Shown: in pieces, positions 19,702 to 31,186 of the stretch
How positions within the stretch are numbered: the first letter of the stretch is position 1
How the letters are laid out: each line of letters starts with the position of its first letter
NCBI RefSeq assembly: GCF_024748695.1
Contig: NZ_CP087176.1
Span: 3,651,501 to 3,715,500 of the forward strand
Source of the DNA: Pseudomonas sp. B21-040
Lineage (GTDB): Bacteria; Pseudomonadota; Gammaproteobacteria; Pseudomonadales; Pseudomonadaceae
DNA length: 64,000 nt
Reading direction: 5' to 3'
Position numbers and translations under genes: made by a program
Notes under the pieces: generated by a model
What the model saw: the letters and a program-made list of their open reading frames with translations, nothing else
Told to the model about the DNA's origin: nothing
The model's database searches: none

Positions 19702-22700
19702 AGCGGAGTTTCCAAAGCAGCATCGGTACGTACCCCACGCCATTTATTGAAGCGATGGCGCAGTTTGTCGAGATAGAGGTAAACCACAGGCGTGGTGTAA
19801 AGGGTCAGCACCTGGCTGAAAATCAGCCCGCCGATGATGGTCAGGCCCAGTGGCTGGCGCATTTCCGCACCTTCGGCACGGCTCAGCAGCAACGGCACGG
19901 CACCGAGGATCGCCGCCAGCGTGGTCATCAGGATCGGTCGCAGGCGTTGCAGGCAAGCACTGCGAATCGACTCCAGCGGTGCCAGGCCTTGATGGCGTTC
20001 AAGTTGCAGCGCGAGGTCGATCATCAGGATGGCGTTTTTCTTCACCACGCCAATCAGCAGGAACAGGCCCAGCAGCGAAATCAAACTGAACTCGCCGCCC
20101 AGCGCGTAGATCGAGAGCAATGCACCGACCCCGGCCGACGGCAAGGTCGACAGAATCGTCAGCGGATGAATGTAGCTTTCATACAGCACACCCAACACCA
20201 GATAGACCGCCAACAGCGCGCCGAGAATCATCCACGGCTGGCTCTTCTGGGTCGCGGCGAACGCATCGGCGGTGCCCGCCATTTTCGCGATCACGTCTTC
20301 GGGAAGTCCGAGCGTGGCAATCGCCCTTTCGATGGCTGCGGCGCCCTGCTCTACCGTCACGCCTTCGGCCATGTCGAACGACAGGCTTTCGGAGGCAAAC
20401 TGGCCTTCGTGGCTGACCCGGTCGTTTTCCAGGCTTCTTTCGTAATGGGCGATGGTCGACAACGGAATCCGTGCGCCATCGGCTGTAATCACCTGCACCT
20501 GTTTGAGGGTGATCGGGTCCTGTGCGTATTTCGGATTGACCTCCATCACCACCTGATATTGGTTGAGGCTGTCGTAAATCGTCGAGATTTGCCGCTGGCT
20601 ATAGGCGTTGTTAAGCACCGAGGTGACCATGTCCATGTCGACGCCCAGGCGCTTGGCCTGATCGCGATCGACAATCAGCGTGACTTGTTGCGCACCACGA
20701 CCTTCCCGAGCGTCAATCGCCGTCAACTCCGGCAGCGCCTTGAGCGCGGTGACGACTTTTGGATACCACTCGCGTAACGCGCCCAGATCACCGCTTTGCA
20801 GGATGTAGGAATACTGCGACGACGTCTGTTCGCGACCGCCGCCAAATTGCAGGTCCTGGTCCGCCATCAGCATTAACTGTGCGCCAGGGACCTTGGGCAT
20901 TTCCTTGCGCAGGCGCTCGATGACTTTTTGCGCGGAAATGTTGCGTTCCTTGATCGGTTTCAGGCGCACCAGCATGAACGCGTTATTGGTGCCGTTGCTG
21001 CCGCCAATGAACCCGGCGACGCTTTCCACCGCGTCGTCCTTGAGCACGGCGCGGCGGAAGGTTTCCATTTTCGGCTGCATCACGCTGAACGACAGACCGT
21101 CGTCACCGCGCACGAAACCGATGAGCTGACCGGTATCCTGCTGCGGCAAAAACGTCTTGGGCACCACCACGTACAACGCGATATTCACTCCGATCGTCAC
21201 AAACAGGCTGAGCAAGGTCAATCGGCGGTGGCGCAATACCCAGTCCAGGCTCGTCGCGTATTTGCCGACCATCCATTCGTTGGCGCGCTGGCTCCAGCGC
21301 TGCAAACGGTTTTCCTGGCCCGGCGTATGCGGCTTCAGCCAGCGGGCGCAGAGCATCGGCGTCAGCGTCAGCGAAACCACCAGCGACACGACGATGGACG
21401 CTGCCAGGGTGATGGAAAACTCACGGAACAGGCTTTCAATGATGCCGCCCATGAACAGGATCGACAGGAACACCGCGACCAATGAAACGTTCATCGACAG
21501 CAAGGTAAAGCCGACTTCCTGGGCGCCCAGGTACGCGGCCTTCATCGGTGGCACGCCTTCGTCGATGTGCCGGGAGATGTTCTCCAGTACAACGATGGCG
21601 TCGTCGACCACCAGACCGGTGGCCAGGATCAGCGCCATCAGCGACAGGTTATTCAGCGAGAAGCCATAGAGGTACATCACCGCAAAGGTGCCCACCAGCG
21701 ACACCGGGACCGCCAGTGTCGGAATCAGCGAGGCACGGAAGTTACCGAGGAACAGGAAGACCACCAGAATCACCAGCGTCACCGCGATCAGCAGGGTCAT
21801 TTCCGCTTCGTGCAGGGTCGCCTTGATCACCGGCGAACGGTCCATCGCCAGGTTCAGCTTGACACTGGCCGGCAGCACCGCCTGCAACGCCGGCAGCTGC
21901 GCCTTGATCTCGTTGACCGTCTCGATGATGTTGGCGCCCGCCTGACGGTTGATCACCAGCAACACCGCCGCGTCGTCGTTGAAGAAGCCGCTGTTGTAGC
22001 GGTCCTCGACGCCATCGCTGACCTTGGCCACATCCTTCAGACGCAAGGCTGCACCGCCGTTGTAGTGGATGATGAGCGACTCGTAATCCTTGGCTTTTTC
22101 CAGCTGATCGTTGGCCTGCACTTGCCACAACCGCTCGCCGTCTTCGACCGAGCCCTTGGGCCGACGCACGTTGGCATTGGCGATGGTGTTGCGCACATCA
22201 TCCAGCGCCACGCCGTACTGATTGAGCGCCTGCGGCTCGAGTTCGATACGCACCGCCGGCAACGAACTGCCGCCGATCTGCACTTCGCCCACGCCCTGCA
22301 CTTGTGACAGGCTCTGGGACAGGATCGTCGAGGCCAGATCGTAGAGTTGGCCCTTTTCCAGCACGTCCGACGTCAGCGACAACACCATGATCGGTGCCTG
22401 GGACGGGTTGACCTTTTTGTAGGTCGGCATGCTGCGCATCCCGCTCGGCAGCAGGTTGCGCGAGGCGTTGATCGCGGCTTGCACTTCCCGGGCCGCACCG
22501 TTGATGTCGCGGTCGAGGTCAAATTGCAGGATCACCCGGGTCGAGCCCTGACTGGAGCGGCTGCTCATGGTGTTGACCCCGGCGATGGTGCCAAAGGACC
22601 GCTCCAGCGGCGTAGCCACGGTCGAGGCCATGACCTCGGGACTCGCGCCGGGCAGACTGGCCTGCACCACGATCACCGGGAAATCCATCTGAGGCAGCGG

Positions 22701-22805
22701 TGACACCGGCAACAGGCCGAAACTCACGCCGCCCAGCAACATGATCGCCAGGCTCAGCAACATCGTCGCGACCGGGCGCTTGATGAAAGGTCCGGACAGG
22801 TTCAT
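19698..22805 (-). CDS. muxC: RND efflux transporter MuxC
   Basis: 1035-residue inner-membrane RND pump subunit (MdtC type). It starts [20 protein letters not shown], the typical first membrane helix, followed by periplasmic porter domains. The proton-relay region [14 protein letters not shown] with its Asp pair lies in the fourth helix, and a second transmembrane half follows. It overlaps muxB upstream and opmB downstream by ATGA, so translation is coupled. In P. aeruginosa MuxB and MuxC are both needed, as in MdtBC of E. coli, where a heteromultimer forms. Known substrates of that system include novobiocin and some other antibiotics; the substrates here are inferred only. Confidence 0.94.
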   Translation of the reverse strand: MNLSGPFIKRPVATMLLSLAIMLLGGVSFGLLPVSPLPQMDFPVIVVQASLPGASPEVMASTVATPLERSFGTIAGVNTMSSRSSQGSTRVILQFDLDRDINGAAREVQAAINASRNLLPSGMRSMPTYKKVNPSQAPIMVLSLTSDVLEKGQLYDLASTILSQSLSQVQGVGEVQIGGSSLPAVRIELEPQALNQYGVALDDVRNTIANANVRRPKGSVEDGERLWQVQANDQLEKAKDYESLIIHYNGGAALRLKDVAKVSDGVEDRYNSGFFNDDAAVLLVINRQAGANIIETVNEIKAQLPALQAVLPASVKLNLAMDRSPVIKATLHEAEMTLLIAVTLVILVVFLFLGNFRASLIPTLAVPVSLVGTFAVMYLYGFSLNNLSLMALILATGLVVDDAIVVLENISRHIDEGVPPMKAAYLGAQEVGFTLLSMNVSLVAVFLSILFMGGIIESLFREFSITLAASIVVSLVVSLTLTPMLCARWLKPHTPGQENRLQRWSQRANEWMVGKYATSLDWVLRHRRLTLLSLFVTIGVNIALYVVVPKTFLPQQDTGQLIGFVRGDDGLSFSVMQPKMETFRRAVLKDDAVESVAGFIGGSNGTNNAFMLVRLKPIKERNISAQKVIERLRKEMPKVPGAQLMLMADQDLQFGGGREQTSSQYSYILQSGDLGALREWYPKVVTALKALPELTAIDAREGRGAQQVTLIVDRDQAKRLGVDMDMVTSVLNNAYSQRQISTIYDSLNQYQVVMEVNPKYAQDPITLKQVQVITADGARIPLSTIAHYERSLENDRVSHEGQFASESLSFDMAEGVTVEQGAAAIERAIATLGLPEDVIAKMAGTADAFAATQKSQPWMILGALLAVYLVLGVLYESYIHPLTILSTLPSAGVGALLSIYALGGEFSLISLLGLFLLIGVVKKNAILMIDLALQLERHQGLAPLESIRSACLQRLRPILMTTLAAILGAVPLLLSRAEGAEMRQPLGLTIIGGLIFSQVLTLYTTPVVYLYLDKLRHRFNKWRGVRTDAALETPL

Positions 22806-25800
22806 GGCTGCTCTACCGCTTCCACGGCTTCAGACTTACGGCCCCAGCGCCGACCGAGGCGATCGAAGTACAAGTAGATGACGGGCGTGGTGAACAAGGT
22901 CAGCACCTGACTCAGCAGCAAACCACCGACCATCACCAACCCCAGCGGTTGACGTAATTCCGCGCCGGAACCAGTGGCCAGCATCAGCGGCACGGCGCCG
23001 AACAACGCCGCCAAGGTGGTCATCAGAATGGGCCGAAAACGAAGCAACGCGGCTTGATAGATCGCGGTTTCCGGGTCGATGCCCTGATTGCGCTCTGCAT
23101 CGAGGGCGAAGTCGATCATCATGATCGCGTTTTTCTTCACGATGCCGATCAGCAAAATGATGCCGATGATCGCGATCATGCCCAGGTCATTGCCGCTCAG
23201 GATCAAGGCCAGCAACGCGCCGACCGCCGCCGAAGGCAAGGTCGAGAGAATGGTGATCGGGTGGATGTAGCTCTCGTACAACACGCCGAGCACGATGTAC
23301 ATGGTCACCACCGCCGCCAGAATCAGCAGCAAGGTGCTCGACAGCGAGGCCTGGAACGCCTCGGCCGCGCCCTGGAACTGCGTCTGCACGCCAATCGGCA
23401 TGCCGATGTCTTTCTGCACCTGGTCGATGATCTCGACGGCATGCCCCAGCGCCACGCCCGGTGCCAGGTTGAACGACATCATCACCGCCGGGAACTGGCC
23501 GATGTGGGTGATTGCCAGTTGCGCCTGACGCTCTTCGATGTGCGCGAGGCTGGACAGGCGGACTTGCCCGCCGTCGGTGGTTTTCACGTGAATCTGATTC
23601 AGCGCATCCGGGCCGATCTTCTCCCCGGACTGCGATTGCAGCACCACGCGGTACTGGCTGGCCTGGGTGTAGATGGTCGAAATCTGCCGCTGGCCAAAAG
23701 CGTCGTACAGCGCATCGGTGATGTTCGACACCGACACCCCGACCCGCGAAGCGGCATCACGGTCGATCACCAGATAGACCTGCAAACCCTTGTCCTGCAA
23801 GTCGCTGGCAACGTCGGTCAGCTCGGGTCGTTGGGCCAGCGCTTCGACGAGGCGCCCGCTCCACCGGCTCAGCAGCTCTGCATCTGGCGATGACATGCTG
23901 AACTGGTATTGGGTGCGGCTGACGCGGTCTTCGATGGTCAAGTCCTGCACCGGCTGCATGAACAGGCGAATGCCTACCAGCTTGTTCACTTCAGGTTGCA
24001 GGCGTGCAATCACCTCGGTTGCGCCCACGTCACGATTGCTGTGGGACTTGAGGTTGATCAGCAGGCGACCGCTGTTCAGCGTCGAGTTGTCACCGTCCAC
24101 ACCAATGTAGGACGACAGGCTTTCAACCGCCGGGTCGGCAAGGATCACCTTGGCCAGCGCTTGCTGACGGTCACTCATGGCCGCGAAGGAAATCGACTGC
24201 GGCGCCTCGGAAATCCCCTGGATCACCCCGGTGTCCTGCACCGGGAAGAAGCCTTTGGGCACCACCATGTAAAGGAATACGGTCAACGCCAGGGTGCCGA
24301 CGGCCACCATCAACGTCAGTGGCTGGTGCTTGAGCACCCACTGCAATTTGCGCCCGTAAGCGGCGATCATCCAGTCAATCGCCGCGCCGCTGGCCCGGTA
24401 GAAACGGCCCTGCTCTTCTTCCTTGGGTTCACGCTTGAGCAAACGCGCGCACATCATTGGCGTCAGGGTCAGGGACACCACCAGCGAAATCAGGATCGCC
24501 ACCGCCAGGGTGATCGCAAACTCCCGGAACAGGCGCCCCACCACGTCAGCCATGAACAGCAGCGGAATCAGTACCGCGATCAGCGACAGCGTCAGGGAAA
24601 TCAGGGTGAAACCGATTTGCTTCGCGCCCTTGAGCGCTGCATTCAGCGGGCTGTCGCCCTCTTCTATAAACCGGGAAATGTTCTCCAGCATCACGATCGC
24701 ATCGTCCACCACAAAACCGGTGGCGATGGTCAGTGCCATCAGGGTCAGGTTATTCACCGAGAAACCGGCGAGGTACATCACGCCGAACGTACCGATCAAC
24801 GACAGCGGCACGGCAATCGAAGGAATGATCGTGGCACTGGCGCGGCGCAGAAACAGGAAAGTAACCATCACCACCAATGCGATGGCGATCAGCAATTCAT
24901 GCTGCACGTCCTTGACCGAGGCGCGAATGGTTTGGGTGCGGTCGGTCAGTACCGTGACGTCGAGGCCGGCCGGCAGGTTGTCGGTGATGCTTGGCAGCAA
25001 AGCCTTGATCCGGTCGACCACTTCAATGACGTTGGCACCGGGCTGGCGCTGAATGTTGAGCAGCACGGCCTGGTTTTCATTGGCCCACGCCGCCAGGCGT
25101 TCGTTTTCGGCGCCGTCGACGATTTCCGCGACATCCTTGAGTCGCAACGGCGCACCGTTGGCGTAGGCCAGAATGAGGTTGGCGTAATCCTTGGGCGAAG
25201 TCAGTTGATCGTTGGCATCGAGCATCGACACCCGGGTCGGGCCGTCGAAGTTGCCTTTGGGTTGGTTGACGTTGGAGGCGCCGATCAGCGTGCGCACATC
25301 CGACAAGTTCAGACCGTTGGCCGCCAGGGCCTCGGGGTTGACCTTGATCCGCACCGCCTGGCGCTGGCCCCCGGCAATGCTGACCATGCCGACGCCGCTG
25401 ATCTGGGCGATTTTCTGCGCCATGCGCGTGTCAACCAGGTCATTGAGCTTGGGTAACAACATGGTTTTGGAGGTAATGGCCAGGGTCAGCACCGGGGTGT
25501 CCGCCGGGTTGACCTTGTTGTAAACCGGCGGTGCCGGCAGGTCCTTGGGCAGCAAATTGGTGGCGGCGTTGATCGCGGCTTGCACCTGCTGTTCGGCGAC
25601 GTCCATGTTGATGTCGAGACTGAAGCGCAGCGTCAGCACCGAAGCGCCGCCCGAACTGGTCGACGCCATCTGGGTCAGGCCGGGCATTTGCCCGAACTGA
25701 CGCTCCAGTGGCGCCGTGACCGCGCTGGTCATGACGTCGGGACTGGCACCGGGATAGAGCGTCATGACGCGAATCGTCGGGTAGTCGACTTGTGGCAACG

Positions 25801-25906
25801 CCGACACTGGCAGCAACCGATAGGCAATCAAACCGGCCAGCACAATGGCCAGCATGCTCAGGGTCGTGGCGACCGGGCGAAGGATGAACAACCGCGAGAT
25901 GTTCAT
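22802..25906 (-). CDS. muxB: RND efflux transporter MuxB
   Basis: 1034-residue RND pump subunit (MdtB type), paralogous to MuxC. It starts [20 protein letters not shown], with [14 protein letters not shown] as the proton-relay region and a normal two-half architecture. It overlaps muxA and muxC by four bases each. Two adjacent, unequal RND genes between one fusion protein gene and one channel gene define the Mux/Mdt type. Confidence 0.94.
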   Translation of the reverse strand: MNISRLFILRPVATTLSMLAIVLAGLIAYRLLPVSALPQVDYPTIRVMTLYPGASPDVMTSAVTAPLERQFGQMPGLTQMASTSSGGASVLTLRFSLDINMDVAEQQVQAAINAATNLLPKDLPAPPVYNKVNPADTPVLTLAITSKTMLLPKLNDLVDTRMAQKIAQISGVGMVSIAGGQRQAVRIKVNPEALAANGLNLSDVRTLIGASNVNQPKGNFDGPTRVSMLDANDQLTSPKDYANLILAYANGAPLRLKDVAEIVDGAENERLAAWANENQAVLLNIQRQPGANVIEVVDRIKALLPSITDNLPAGLDVTVLTDRTQTIRASVKDVQHELLIAIALVVMVTFLFLRRASATIIPSIAVPLSLIGTFGVMYLAGFSVNNLTLMALTIATGFVVDDAIVMLENISRFIEEGDSPLNAALKGAKQIGFTLISLTLSLIAVLIPLLFMADVVGRLFREFAITLAVAILISLVVSLTLTPMMCARLLKREPKEEEQGRFYRASGAAIDWMIAAYGRKLQWVLKHQPLTLMVAVGTLALTVFLYMVVPKGFFPVQDTGVIQGISEAPQSISFAAMSDRQQALAKVILADPAVESLSSYIGVDGDNSTLNSGRLLINLKSHSNRDVGATEVIARLQPEVNKLVGIRLFMQPVQDLTIEDRVSRTQYQFSMSSPDAELLSRWSGRLVEALAQRPELTDVASDLQDKGLQVYLVIDRDAASRVGVSVSNITDALYDAFGQRQISTIYTQASQYRVVLQSQSGEKIGPDALNQIHVKTTDGGQVRLSSLAHIEERQAQLAITHIGQFPAVMMSFNLAPGVALGHAVEIIDQVQKDIGMPIGVQTQFQGAAEAFQASLSSTLLLILAAVVTMYIVLGVLYESYIHPITILSTLPSAAVGALLALILSGNDLGMIAIIGIILLIGIVKKNAIMMIDFALDAERNQGIDPETAIYQAALLRFRPILMTTLAALFGAVPLMLATGSGAELRQPLGLVMVGGLLLSQVLTLFTTPVIYLYFDRLGRRWGRKSEAVEAVEQP

Positions 25907-27219
25907 GCGCCGCCCTTTTTCGCCTTGTCGGCGGCTACCGGCTCAGTCGTCTCCGCCGCCGATTTGCCTTGCAGGTGTTCGGTCGGGGTGGCCGGCACTT
26001 CCTGGGGGTTATTGACCACTTCGACTTCGCTGCCTTCCTTCAAGCGGTCGGTGCCTTCAAGCACTACGCGATCCCCGGGGGCCAGGCCTTCGGTGACCAC
26101 GGTATTGAGCCCGTCGCTGGCGCCGACTTTCAACGCGCGAATGGTGACTTTTTTGTCGCCGTCCAGGGCATAGACGAAGGTGCCGTTGGTGCCGAACTGA
26201 ATCGCCGCCGACGGCGCGAGCACCACCCCTTTGAGGGTGTCGGCCAGCAAGTGGACGTTGACGAACTGATTGGGGAACAGCGCTTGATCGCGGTTCTCGT
26301 AGCGTGCCTTGAACTTCAGCGTACCGGTGGTGACGTCGATCTGGTTGTCCAGGCTTTGCAGCACACCGGTGGCCTGCAATTGGGTGTCGCCACGATCCCA
26401 GGCTTCGGCGGGCAGTTTGGCCCCGGTGCGATAGCGTGCCAGTACAACGTCGAGGCTGTTTTCCGGCAAGGTGAAAGCGACGCTGATCGGCTGGGTCTGG
26501 GTGATGATCGCCAGCGCCGTGGTGTCGTTGGCGGCGACGAGGTTGCCGACGTCCAGCTGACGCAGGCCTACACGCCCGGTAATCGGTGCGCGGATCTTGG
26601 TGAATTCGAGATTGAGTTTGGCGTCGTTGACCGCCGCCTGGTTGGTCTTGACGGTGCCTTGGTACTGACCGACGAGGGCCTCGGCGGTGTCCAGGGTTTG
26701 CTTGGCGATACTGTCTTCACGGTACAGGCCGCGATAACGCTCGACATCGACCTGGGCGTTCTTCAATTGCGCCTGGTTTTGCAGCAACGTGCCTTCAGCC
26801 TGGAGCAAGGCGTTCTGGTACGGGCGTGGGTCGATTTCTGCCAGCAGGTCACCGGCCTTGACCATCTGCCCTTCTTCGAAGGAAATCTTGATCAGCTCCC
26901 CGCCCACACGGCTGCGCACATTGATGGTGTTGAGTGCAGTGACAGTGCCGAGCGCTTTGTAGTACAGCGGGAAATCACCCTTGACCGCAGGGGCCACACG
27001 CACGGGCACCGGGCCGGTCGCCCCGCCGAAGCCCGGGCGCATGCCACCGGACTTGCCGGTATGGCCGGCCACGGCTTTCTGCCCTGTGCCCTCCTTGTGA
27101 GTCGCACTGGTGGGCCAGAATTTCCAGCACACGCCTGCGATGACCAACAGGACAAGCAGGCCGAACAGCCAGCGACGAGGACTACGGGGAGCGGAGGATT
27201 GCATTGAATGATCAACCAT
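25903..27219 (-). CDS. muxA: RND periplasmic adaptor MuxA
   Basis: 438-residue membrane fusion protein linking MuxBC to OpmB. An N-terminal membrane anchor (about 15-32, [15 protein letters not shown]) is followed by barrel-sandwich, coiled-coil hairpin (about 120-185) and beta-barrel domains, and a lysine-rich tail. The start is ambiguous between MVDHSMQSS and the internal Met six codons on; neither has a good ribosome site. First gene of the operon; its promoter should lie in 27220-27345. No regulator gene adjoins. Confidence 0.92.
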   Translation of the reverse strand: MVDHSMQSSAPRSPRRWLFGLLVLLVIAGVCWKFWPTSATHKEGTGQKAVAGHTGKSGGMRPGFGGATGPVPVRVAPAVKGDFPLYYKALGTVTALNTINVRSRVGGELIKISFEEGQMVKAGDLLAEIDPRPYQNALLQAEGTLLQNQAQLKNAQVDVERYRGLYREDSIAKQTLDTAEALVGQYQGTVKTNQAAVNDAKLNLEFTKIRAPITGRVGLRQLDVGNLVAANDTTALAIITQTQPISVAFTLPENSLDVVLARYRTGAKLPAEAWDRGDTQLQATGVLQSLDNQIDVTTGTLKFKARYENRDQALFPNQFVNVHLLADTLKGVVLAPSAAIQFGTNGTFVYALDGDKKVTIRALKVGASDGLNTVVTEGLAPGDRVVLEGTDRLKEGSEVEVVNNPQEVPATPTEHLQGKSAAETTEPVAADKAKKGGA

Positions 27220-27347
27220 TGGGCGCGTGGGCTTCTTCTACATGAGGCTGAACGATAAGCACTGGCGGCTATTAAGCAAAGCGGCTTTACCGGCAATTTA
27301 CCTTCGGCTTACGTAACAGGTTGTTTGGCCAAGACACTGAATCACAA

Positions 27348-27380
27348 ATGAAAACGGCCTGGACAGGGCCAGGCCGTTAA
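27348..27380 (-). terminator. Rho-independent terminator of tpx
   Basis: Perfect 10-bp inverted repeat AACGGCCTGG/CCAGGCCGTT (27353-27362 and 27369-27378) with a 6-base loop. On the minus strand it is followed by TTTT, 20 bases after the tpx stop. Confidence 0.8.
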
Positions 27381-27398
27381 CAAATGTAAAGCTGTCGC

Positions 27399-27899
27399 TT
27401 ATTTCAGAACGGCGAGTGCAGCTTCGTAGTTCGGTTCTTCAGCGATTTCCTTGACCAGTTCGCTGTGCAGGACGTTGTCGTTTTCATCCAGAACCACGAC
27501 CGCACGGGCGGTCAGGCCTTTGAGCGGGCCGTCTGCGATGGCAACGCCGTAGTTCTCGATGAACTCGGCACCACGCAGGGTCGACAGGTTTTGCACGTTT
27601 TCCAGGCCTTCGGCGCCGCAGAAGCGTGCCTGGGCGAACGGCAGGTCAGCGGAGATGCACAGCACAACGGTGTTGGCGACATCGTTGGCCTGGGCGTTGA
27701 ACTTGCGTACCGAAGTGGCGCAGGTCGGAGTGTCGACGCTTGGGAAGATGTTCAGCACTTTGCGCTTGCCGGCAAAGTCTTTCAGGGTGACGTCGGACAG
27801 ATTGCCGGCAACCAGGGAAAAGGCTGGCGCCTTGGAACCGGCTTGTGGCAGTTGGCCGTTGACTTGAACCGGGTTGCCTTTAAGAGTGACTTGAGCCAT
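27399..27899 (-). CDS. tpx: Thiol peroxidase Tpx
   Basis: 166-residue peroxiredoxin reducing hydrogen and alkyl peroxides. The peroxidatic Cys60 lies in [11 protein letters not shown] and the resolving Cys94 in ARFCGAEG, matching the atypical two-Cys pair of E. coli Tpx (61/95). The start [13 protein letters not shown] follows AAGGA and is the family start; the open frame extends 51 codons upstream, but those codons do not fit the family. It is monocistronic with its own terminator. No recognised OxyR site was seen. Confidence 0.96.
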   Translation of the reverse strand: MAQVTLKGNPVQVNGQLPQAGSKAPAFSLVAGNLSDVTLKDFAGKRKVLNIFPSVDTPTCATSVRKFNAQANDVANTVVLCISADLPFAQARFCGAEGLENVQNLSTLRGAEFIENYGVAIADGPLKGLTARAVVVLDENDNVLHSELVKEIAEEPNYEAALAVLK

Positions 27900-28231
27900 G
27901 AACTGAGTCCTTCTGAACGTTGTGGTGGAGAATTTTGAAGAGGCCGAAGTTAACCACGAAATCGCCCGACGACCTATGCCCAGATACAAATCGTGAAGTC
28001 TTGCTGGCGAAACTGGATACAACCCTTCCAAACCCCGCATGGCCACAGGCACGCAGCCCGGGTTGCTCTATAGCGTACAGCCCTCCCCGGCCACCACTTG
28101 GTGTTCTTGACGAAAGGCAACCGAAAACCCACGGGCTCAATCGCTGGTCTTTAATTTGGCAGCACTGTCGATTTAGACGACGTTCATTCGACTAGTCAGC
28201 GAGTCCAGTCAAATCCAGCGGAGATACAGCC
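27900..28231. other. Divergent promoter region between tpx and YCII gene
   Basis: 332 bases containing the ribosome site of tpx near its left end and that of the YCII-type gene near its right end. Both promoters should lie here. I see no palindrome of the dispersed families and no convincing further gene. Confidence 0.5.
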
Positions 28232-28657
28232 ATGCGATTCATGATCATCATCAAAGCCAGCCAGGATTCCGAAGCCGGCATCATGCCCAGCGAAGAACTG
28301 CTGACCGCCATGGGCAACTACAACGAAGAACTGGTCAAGGCAGGCATCTTCGTCGAAGGCGAAGGCCTGCAACCCAGCAGCAAAGGCACACGTGTTCACT
28401 TTTCAGGGGACAAACGCACCGTCATCGACGGCCCGTTCGCCGAAACCAAGGAGCTGATTGCCGGCTACTGGATATGGCAGGTGCAGTCGAAACAGGAGGC
28501 GATCGATTGGGTCAAGCGCTGCCCGAACCCAATGCCGGGCACCGAGGCCGAGATCGAGATTCGCCAGGTGTTCGAAGCTGAGGATTTCGGTGCCGAGTTC
28601 ACCCCGGAACTGCGCGAGCAGGAAGAACGACTGCGCGCCGAGGCCAAAAAACGCTGA
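28232..28657 (+). CDS. YCII/DGPF-domain protein
   Basis: 141 residues of the YCII-related, DGPF family (COG3795), small cytoplasmic dimeric ferredoxin-like-fold proteins. The hallmark VIDGPFAETKELIAGYWIW is at about 70-88, and the C-terminal 20 residues are a charged helix. These proteins are often encoded next to ECF sigma factors; none is present here. The biochemical role is unknown. GCGGAG precedes the ATG. Confidence 0.85.
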   Translation: MRFMIIIKASQDSEAGIMPSEELLTAMGNYNEELVKAGIFVEGEGLQPSSKGTRVHFSGDKRTVIDGPFAETKELIAGYWIWQVQSKQEAIDWVKRCPNPMPGTEAEIEIRQVFEAEDFGAEFTPELREQEERLRAEAKKR

Positions 28658-28953
28658 ACATTTTCAGGCCGGGTTTGCCGGGTGCACGCGTGATTGTTTT
28701 ACGCGGTGTATCAGGTGAATCCGGCGTCGCCTGAACACCAGGATCGGCGGTAACCCCATGATTTGGTATTAACTTTTTAGTACACACAAATAACGAAGTT
28801 CTGTGCACAAAATCAAAGATTTAATCCTTTTGACTGGAAAAGTCGTGACTAGCTGCTAGCGTCAGATTTGTCCTACGGGCTTGGTGGGAAATTGATTACG
28901 TATTAACGGCCAGGAAGTGCCGAGTAACCCAATGAGCCAGAAGGGAATCGGGA
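28658..28953. other. AT-rich intergenic region upstream of the MoxR/sulfatase operon
   Basis: About 300 bases without a gene, clearly AT-richer between 28765 and 28860 than the surroundings. TTGACT near 28830, followed by TGCTAG about 18 bases on, could form a promoter for the long operon that starts at 29269, but this is only suggestive. Confidence 0.35.
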
Positions 28954-29268
28954 ATGATGTTTCAGCATAAAAAAAATAACGCTTTGTTGTTGGCGGCAGC
29001 ACGCTTTTCGCCCGCCGTTTACGTGCAGGCCAATAACGCCGATGCACTCAACAAAATTAACCCTGCACGGAACCTTTCGCTCAGCGCCGCCCAGTCATCC
29101 GGCACTCGCCTCGCTCCCCATAACGCCAGCGTCACCTGCCTCGGCGCCCCGAACCTGTTCGACATTTCAAGTCCGAAAGCACACCCGCGGCCAATGGATA
29201 ATGCCGCCACTGACACTCGTGGGCGCAAAGCCATGAACCACGCACCCAAAACCTGCAGGAGCACCGTG
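28954..29268 (+). other. In-frame open leader before the channel-like gene
   Basis: 105 codons without a stop in the same frame as the gene that follows. The beginning, MMFQHKKNNALLLAAARFSP, has a basic then hydrophobic character like a signal peptide, and AAGGGA lies about 12 bases before the ATG. The rest has no recognisable domain. It may be a decayed gene, a translated leader, or chance in high-G+C DNA. The downstream gene has its own strong ribosome site and signal peptide, so I do not count these codons as part of it. Confidence 0.3.
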
Positions 29269-30186
29269 ATGGGACTGAAGACGACAAGGAAAGCCGCATT
29301 CACCGCACTCACCGCACTCACGCTATCCATGACGCCACTGGCGGGCCAAGCGGACAACGCGCGTGACTGGCAGAACCTGCCGACCGACCTGAACATGGTG
29401 TTCGGCTATTACAACCTCGTTAATAGCAACACGCCGATCGATACGTCATTGCCGCTTGATGGCTTGTCCCTGAACGCGGACCTGTACATCGCCCGTTTTG
29501 CCCGCTCGTTTGCCATCGACGGGCGTAACAGTGCGGTTCAGGTCCTGCAACCTTACGCCGACGTTTCCGCCTCGTTCGATAATGGCCAGTTCTTCAATGG
29601 CACCAAGCACAACGGCGGTCTGGGCGATACGCAGGTGGTGCTGGTGCACAACGTTTTTGGTGGCCCGGCGCTGACCCCGCAAGAATTCGCCACCTGGACA
29701 CCCGAGACCTTTCTGACGGGGGCGTTGTGGATCACCGCGCCCACCGGTGATTACGACAAGGACCGGGTCATCAACATCGGCGCCAACCGCTGGGCGTTCA
29801 AGCCGGAAATTGCCTTCGGCACGCCGATTGGCCCGACCTGGCTTGAACTCAACACCTACGTCTCGCTGTACGGCGACAACGACGATTACCACGGCGACGG
29901 CACACTTGAGCAAAAAGCGCTGTATTCCATCGAAGGTCACTACAGCTACAGCTTCAACCGCGCGCTGTGGGCCTCGATCGATGGCACCTACAACCGAGGC
30001 GGCGAAACCAAAATCAATGGTGACTGGCAGGACAACAAACAGGAAAGCAGCCTGTTGGGTGCCACGGTCGGCTTCATGCTGTCGCCCCAGTTTGGCGGGT
30101 TGATCGCCTATTCGGACACGGTGTCCGAGCGCAGCGGCTCCCCCGACGTCAACACCTGGACCTTACGCTTGCAATACGCCTGGTAA
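29269..30186 (+). CDS. Outer-membrane channel-like protein (phenol MetA-type family)
   Basis: 305 residues. The signal peptide is about residues 1-31 (KAAFTALTALTLSMTPLAGQA), followed by a beta-rich sequence with alternating aromatic residues and a C-terminal RLQYAW. The pattern (NADLYIARFARSF, GGLGDTQVVLVHNVF, TGALWITAPTGDYD) fits the MetA-pathway-of-phenol-degradation family of outer-membrane proteins; the cargo is unknown. The ATG at 29269 has AGGAG seven bases upstream. It ends 11 bases before moxR and probably starts the operon that runs to the sulfatase gene, so it may take up the sulfatase substrate or product. Confidence 0.75.
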   Translation: MGLKTTRKAAFTALTALTLSMTPLAGQADNARDWQNLPTDLNMVFGYYNLVNSNTPIDTSLPLDGLSLNADLYIARFARSFAIDGRNSAVQVLQPYADVSASFDNGQFFNGTKHNGGLGDTQVVLVHNVFGGPALTPQEFATWTPETFLTGALWITAPTGDYDKDRVINIGANRWAFKPEIAFGTPIGPTWLELNTYVSLYGDNDDYHGDGTLEQKALYSIEGHYSYSFNRALWASIDGTYNRGGETKINGDWQDNKQESSLLGATVGFMLSPQFGGLIAYSDTVSERSGSPDVNTWTLRLQYAW

Positions 30187-30197
30187 AGGAAACGCCC

Positions 30198-31178
30198 ATG
30201 ACCGCACTCAATGACCTCAACGCCCTGCAAGCCAGCATCGCCGAAAGCGTACTTGGGCAGGATCAGGTAATCCGCCAGATTCTGCTGGGGCTGTTGGCCA
30301 ACGGCCATTTGCTCCTGGAAAGCTTGCCCGGCCTGGCCAAGACCCGCACGGTCAAGGCACTGGCCCGGCACCTGGACGCGAAGATGAGCCGCATCCAGTT
30401 CACCCCTGACCTGCTGCCGTCAGACATCACCGGCGCCGAAGTGCTGCATCAGGTCGATGGCCAGAACCAGATCCAGTTCCAGCCCGGCCCGCTGTTCGGC
30501 AACCTGATCCTCGCCGACGAAATCAACCGTGCCCCGGCCAAGGTTCAGGCGGCGCTGCTGGAAGCCATGGAAGAACGGCAAATCACCGTGGCCGGCAACA
30601 GCCATGTGCTGCCGGAACTGTTCATCGTGGTCGCCACGCAAAACCCGATTGAACAGGAAGGCACCTACCCCCTGCCGGAAGCGCAGATGGACCGGTTTCT
30701 GATGAAGGTGTTGCTGGATTACCCGACCGCGGAAAACGAGAGCCAGGTGTTGCGATTGCTGCGCGAAGAAGAATTTGCGGCAGGCGCTAAAACGGCCCCG
30801 ACCCAAGGTTTTGCACTGTCTCAGGAGGTGGTTTTCGCGGCCCGTCGCGAAGTCAGCGCCGTTCACGTCTCGCCGGCCATCGACCGCTACCTGATCGACC
30901 TGATCAACGCCACCCGCCACCCGGCGGACTATGACGCCGATCTCGGCCGCTGGATCGCTATCGGCGCCAGTCCTCGGGGCGGTATCGGCCTTGACCGCTG
31001 TGCCCGCGCCGATGCCTGGCTACAAGGGCAGGATTTCGTTTCGCCGGACAATGTGCGCGCCGTGGTCCACCCGGTGCTGCGTCATCGCTTGCAACTGAGT
31101 TACGACGCGGTGGCGGATGGCGTAACGGCCGACCAGGTGCTCGACCGCTTGCTCGACAAAGTTGCAATACCGGCCTGA
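30198..31178 (+). CDS. moxR: MoxR-family AAA+ ATPase
   Basis: 326-residue cytoplasmic AAA+ ATPase, a chaperone-like protein that works with VWA-domain partners. The Walker A region is ESLPGLAKTRT (about 36-46), Walker B LILADEINRAP, and sensor 1 VVATQNPIEQEGTYPLPEAQ, the usual MoxR signature. The C-terminal lid domain is complete. AAAGGAAA precedes the ATG. It is followed at close spacing by DUF58, DUF4381, VWA and BatD genes, the classic moxR-bat order. Confidence 0.95.
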   Translation: MTALNDLNALQASIAESVLGQDQVIRQILLGLLANGHLLLESLPGLAKTRTVKALARHLDAKMSRIQFTPDLLPSDITGAEVLHQVDGQNQIQFQPGPLFGNLILADEINRAPAKVQAALLEAMEERQITVAGNSHVLPELFIVVATQNPIEQEGTYPLPEAQMDRFLMKVLLDYPTAENESQVLRLLREEEFAAGAKTAPTQGFALSQEVVFAARREVSAVHVSPAIDRYLIDLINATRHPADYDADLGRWIAIGASPRGGIGLDRCARADAWLQGQDFVSPDNVRAVVHPVLRHRLQLSYDAVADGVTADQVLDRLLDKVAIPA

Positions 31179-31186
31179 GGTTGAAA

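Noticed and set aside
23909..25456. 515-codon plus-strand frame opposite muxB
   Set aside because: Antisense to a canonical RND transporter; its translation is Gln/His/Arg-rich with no domain.
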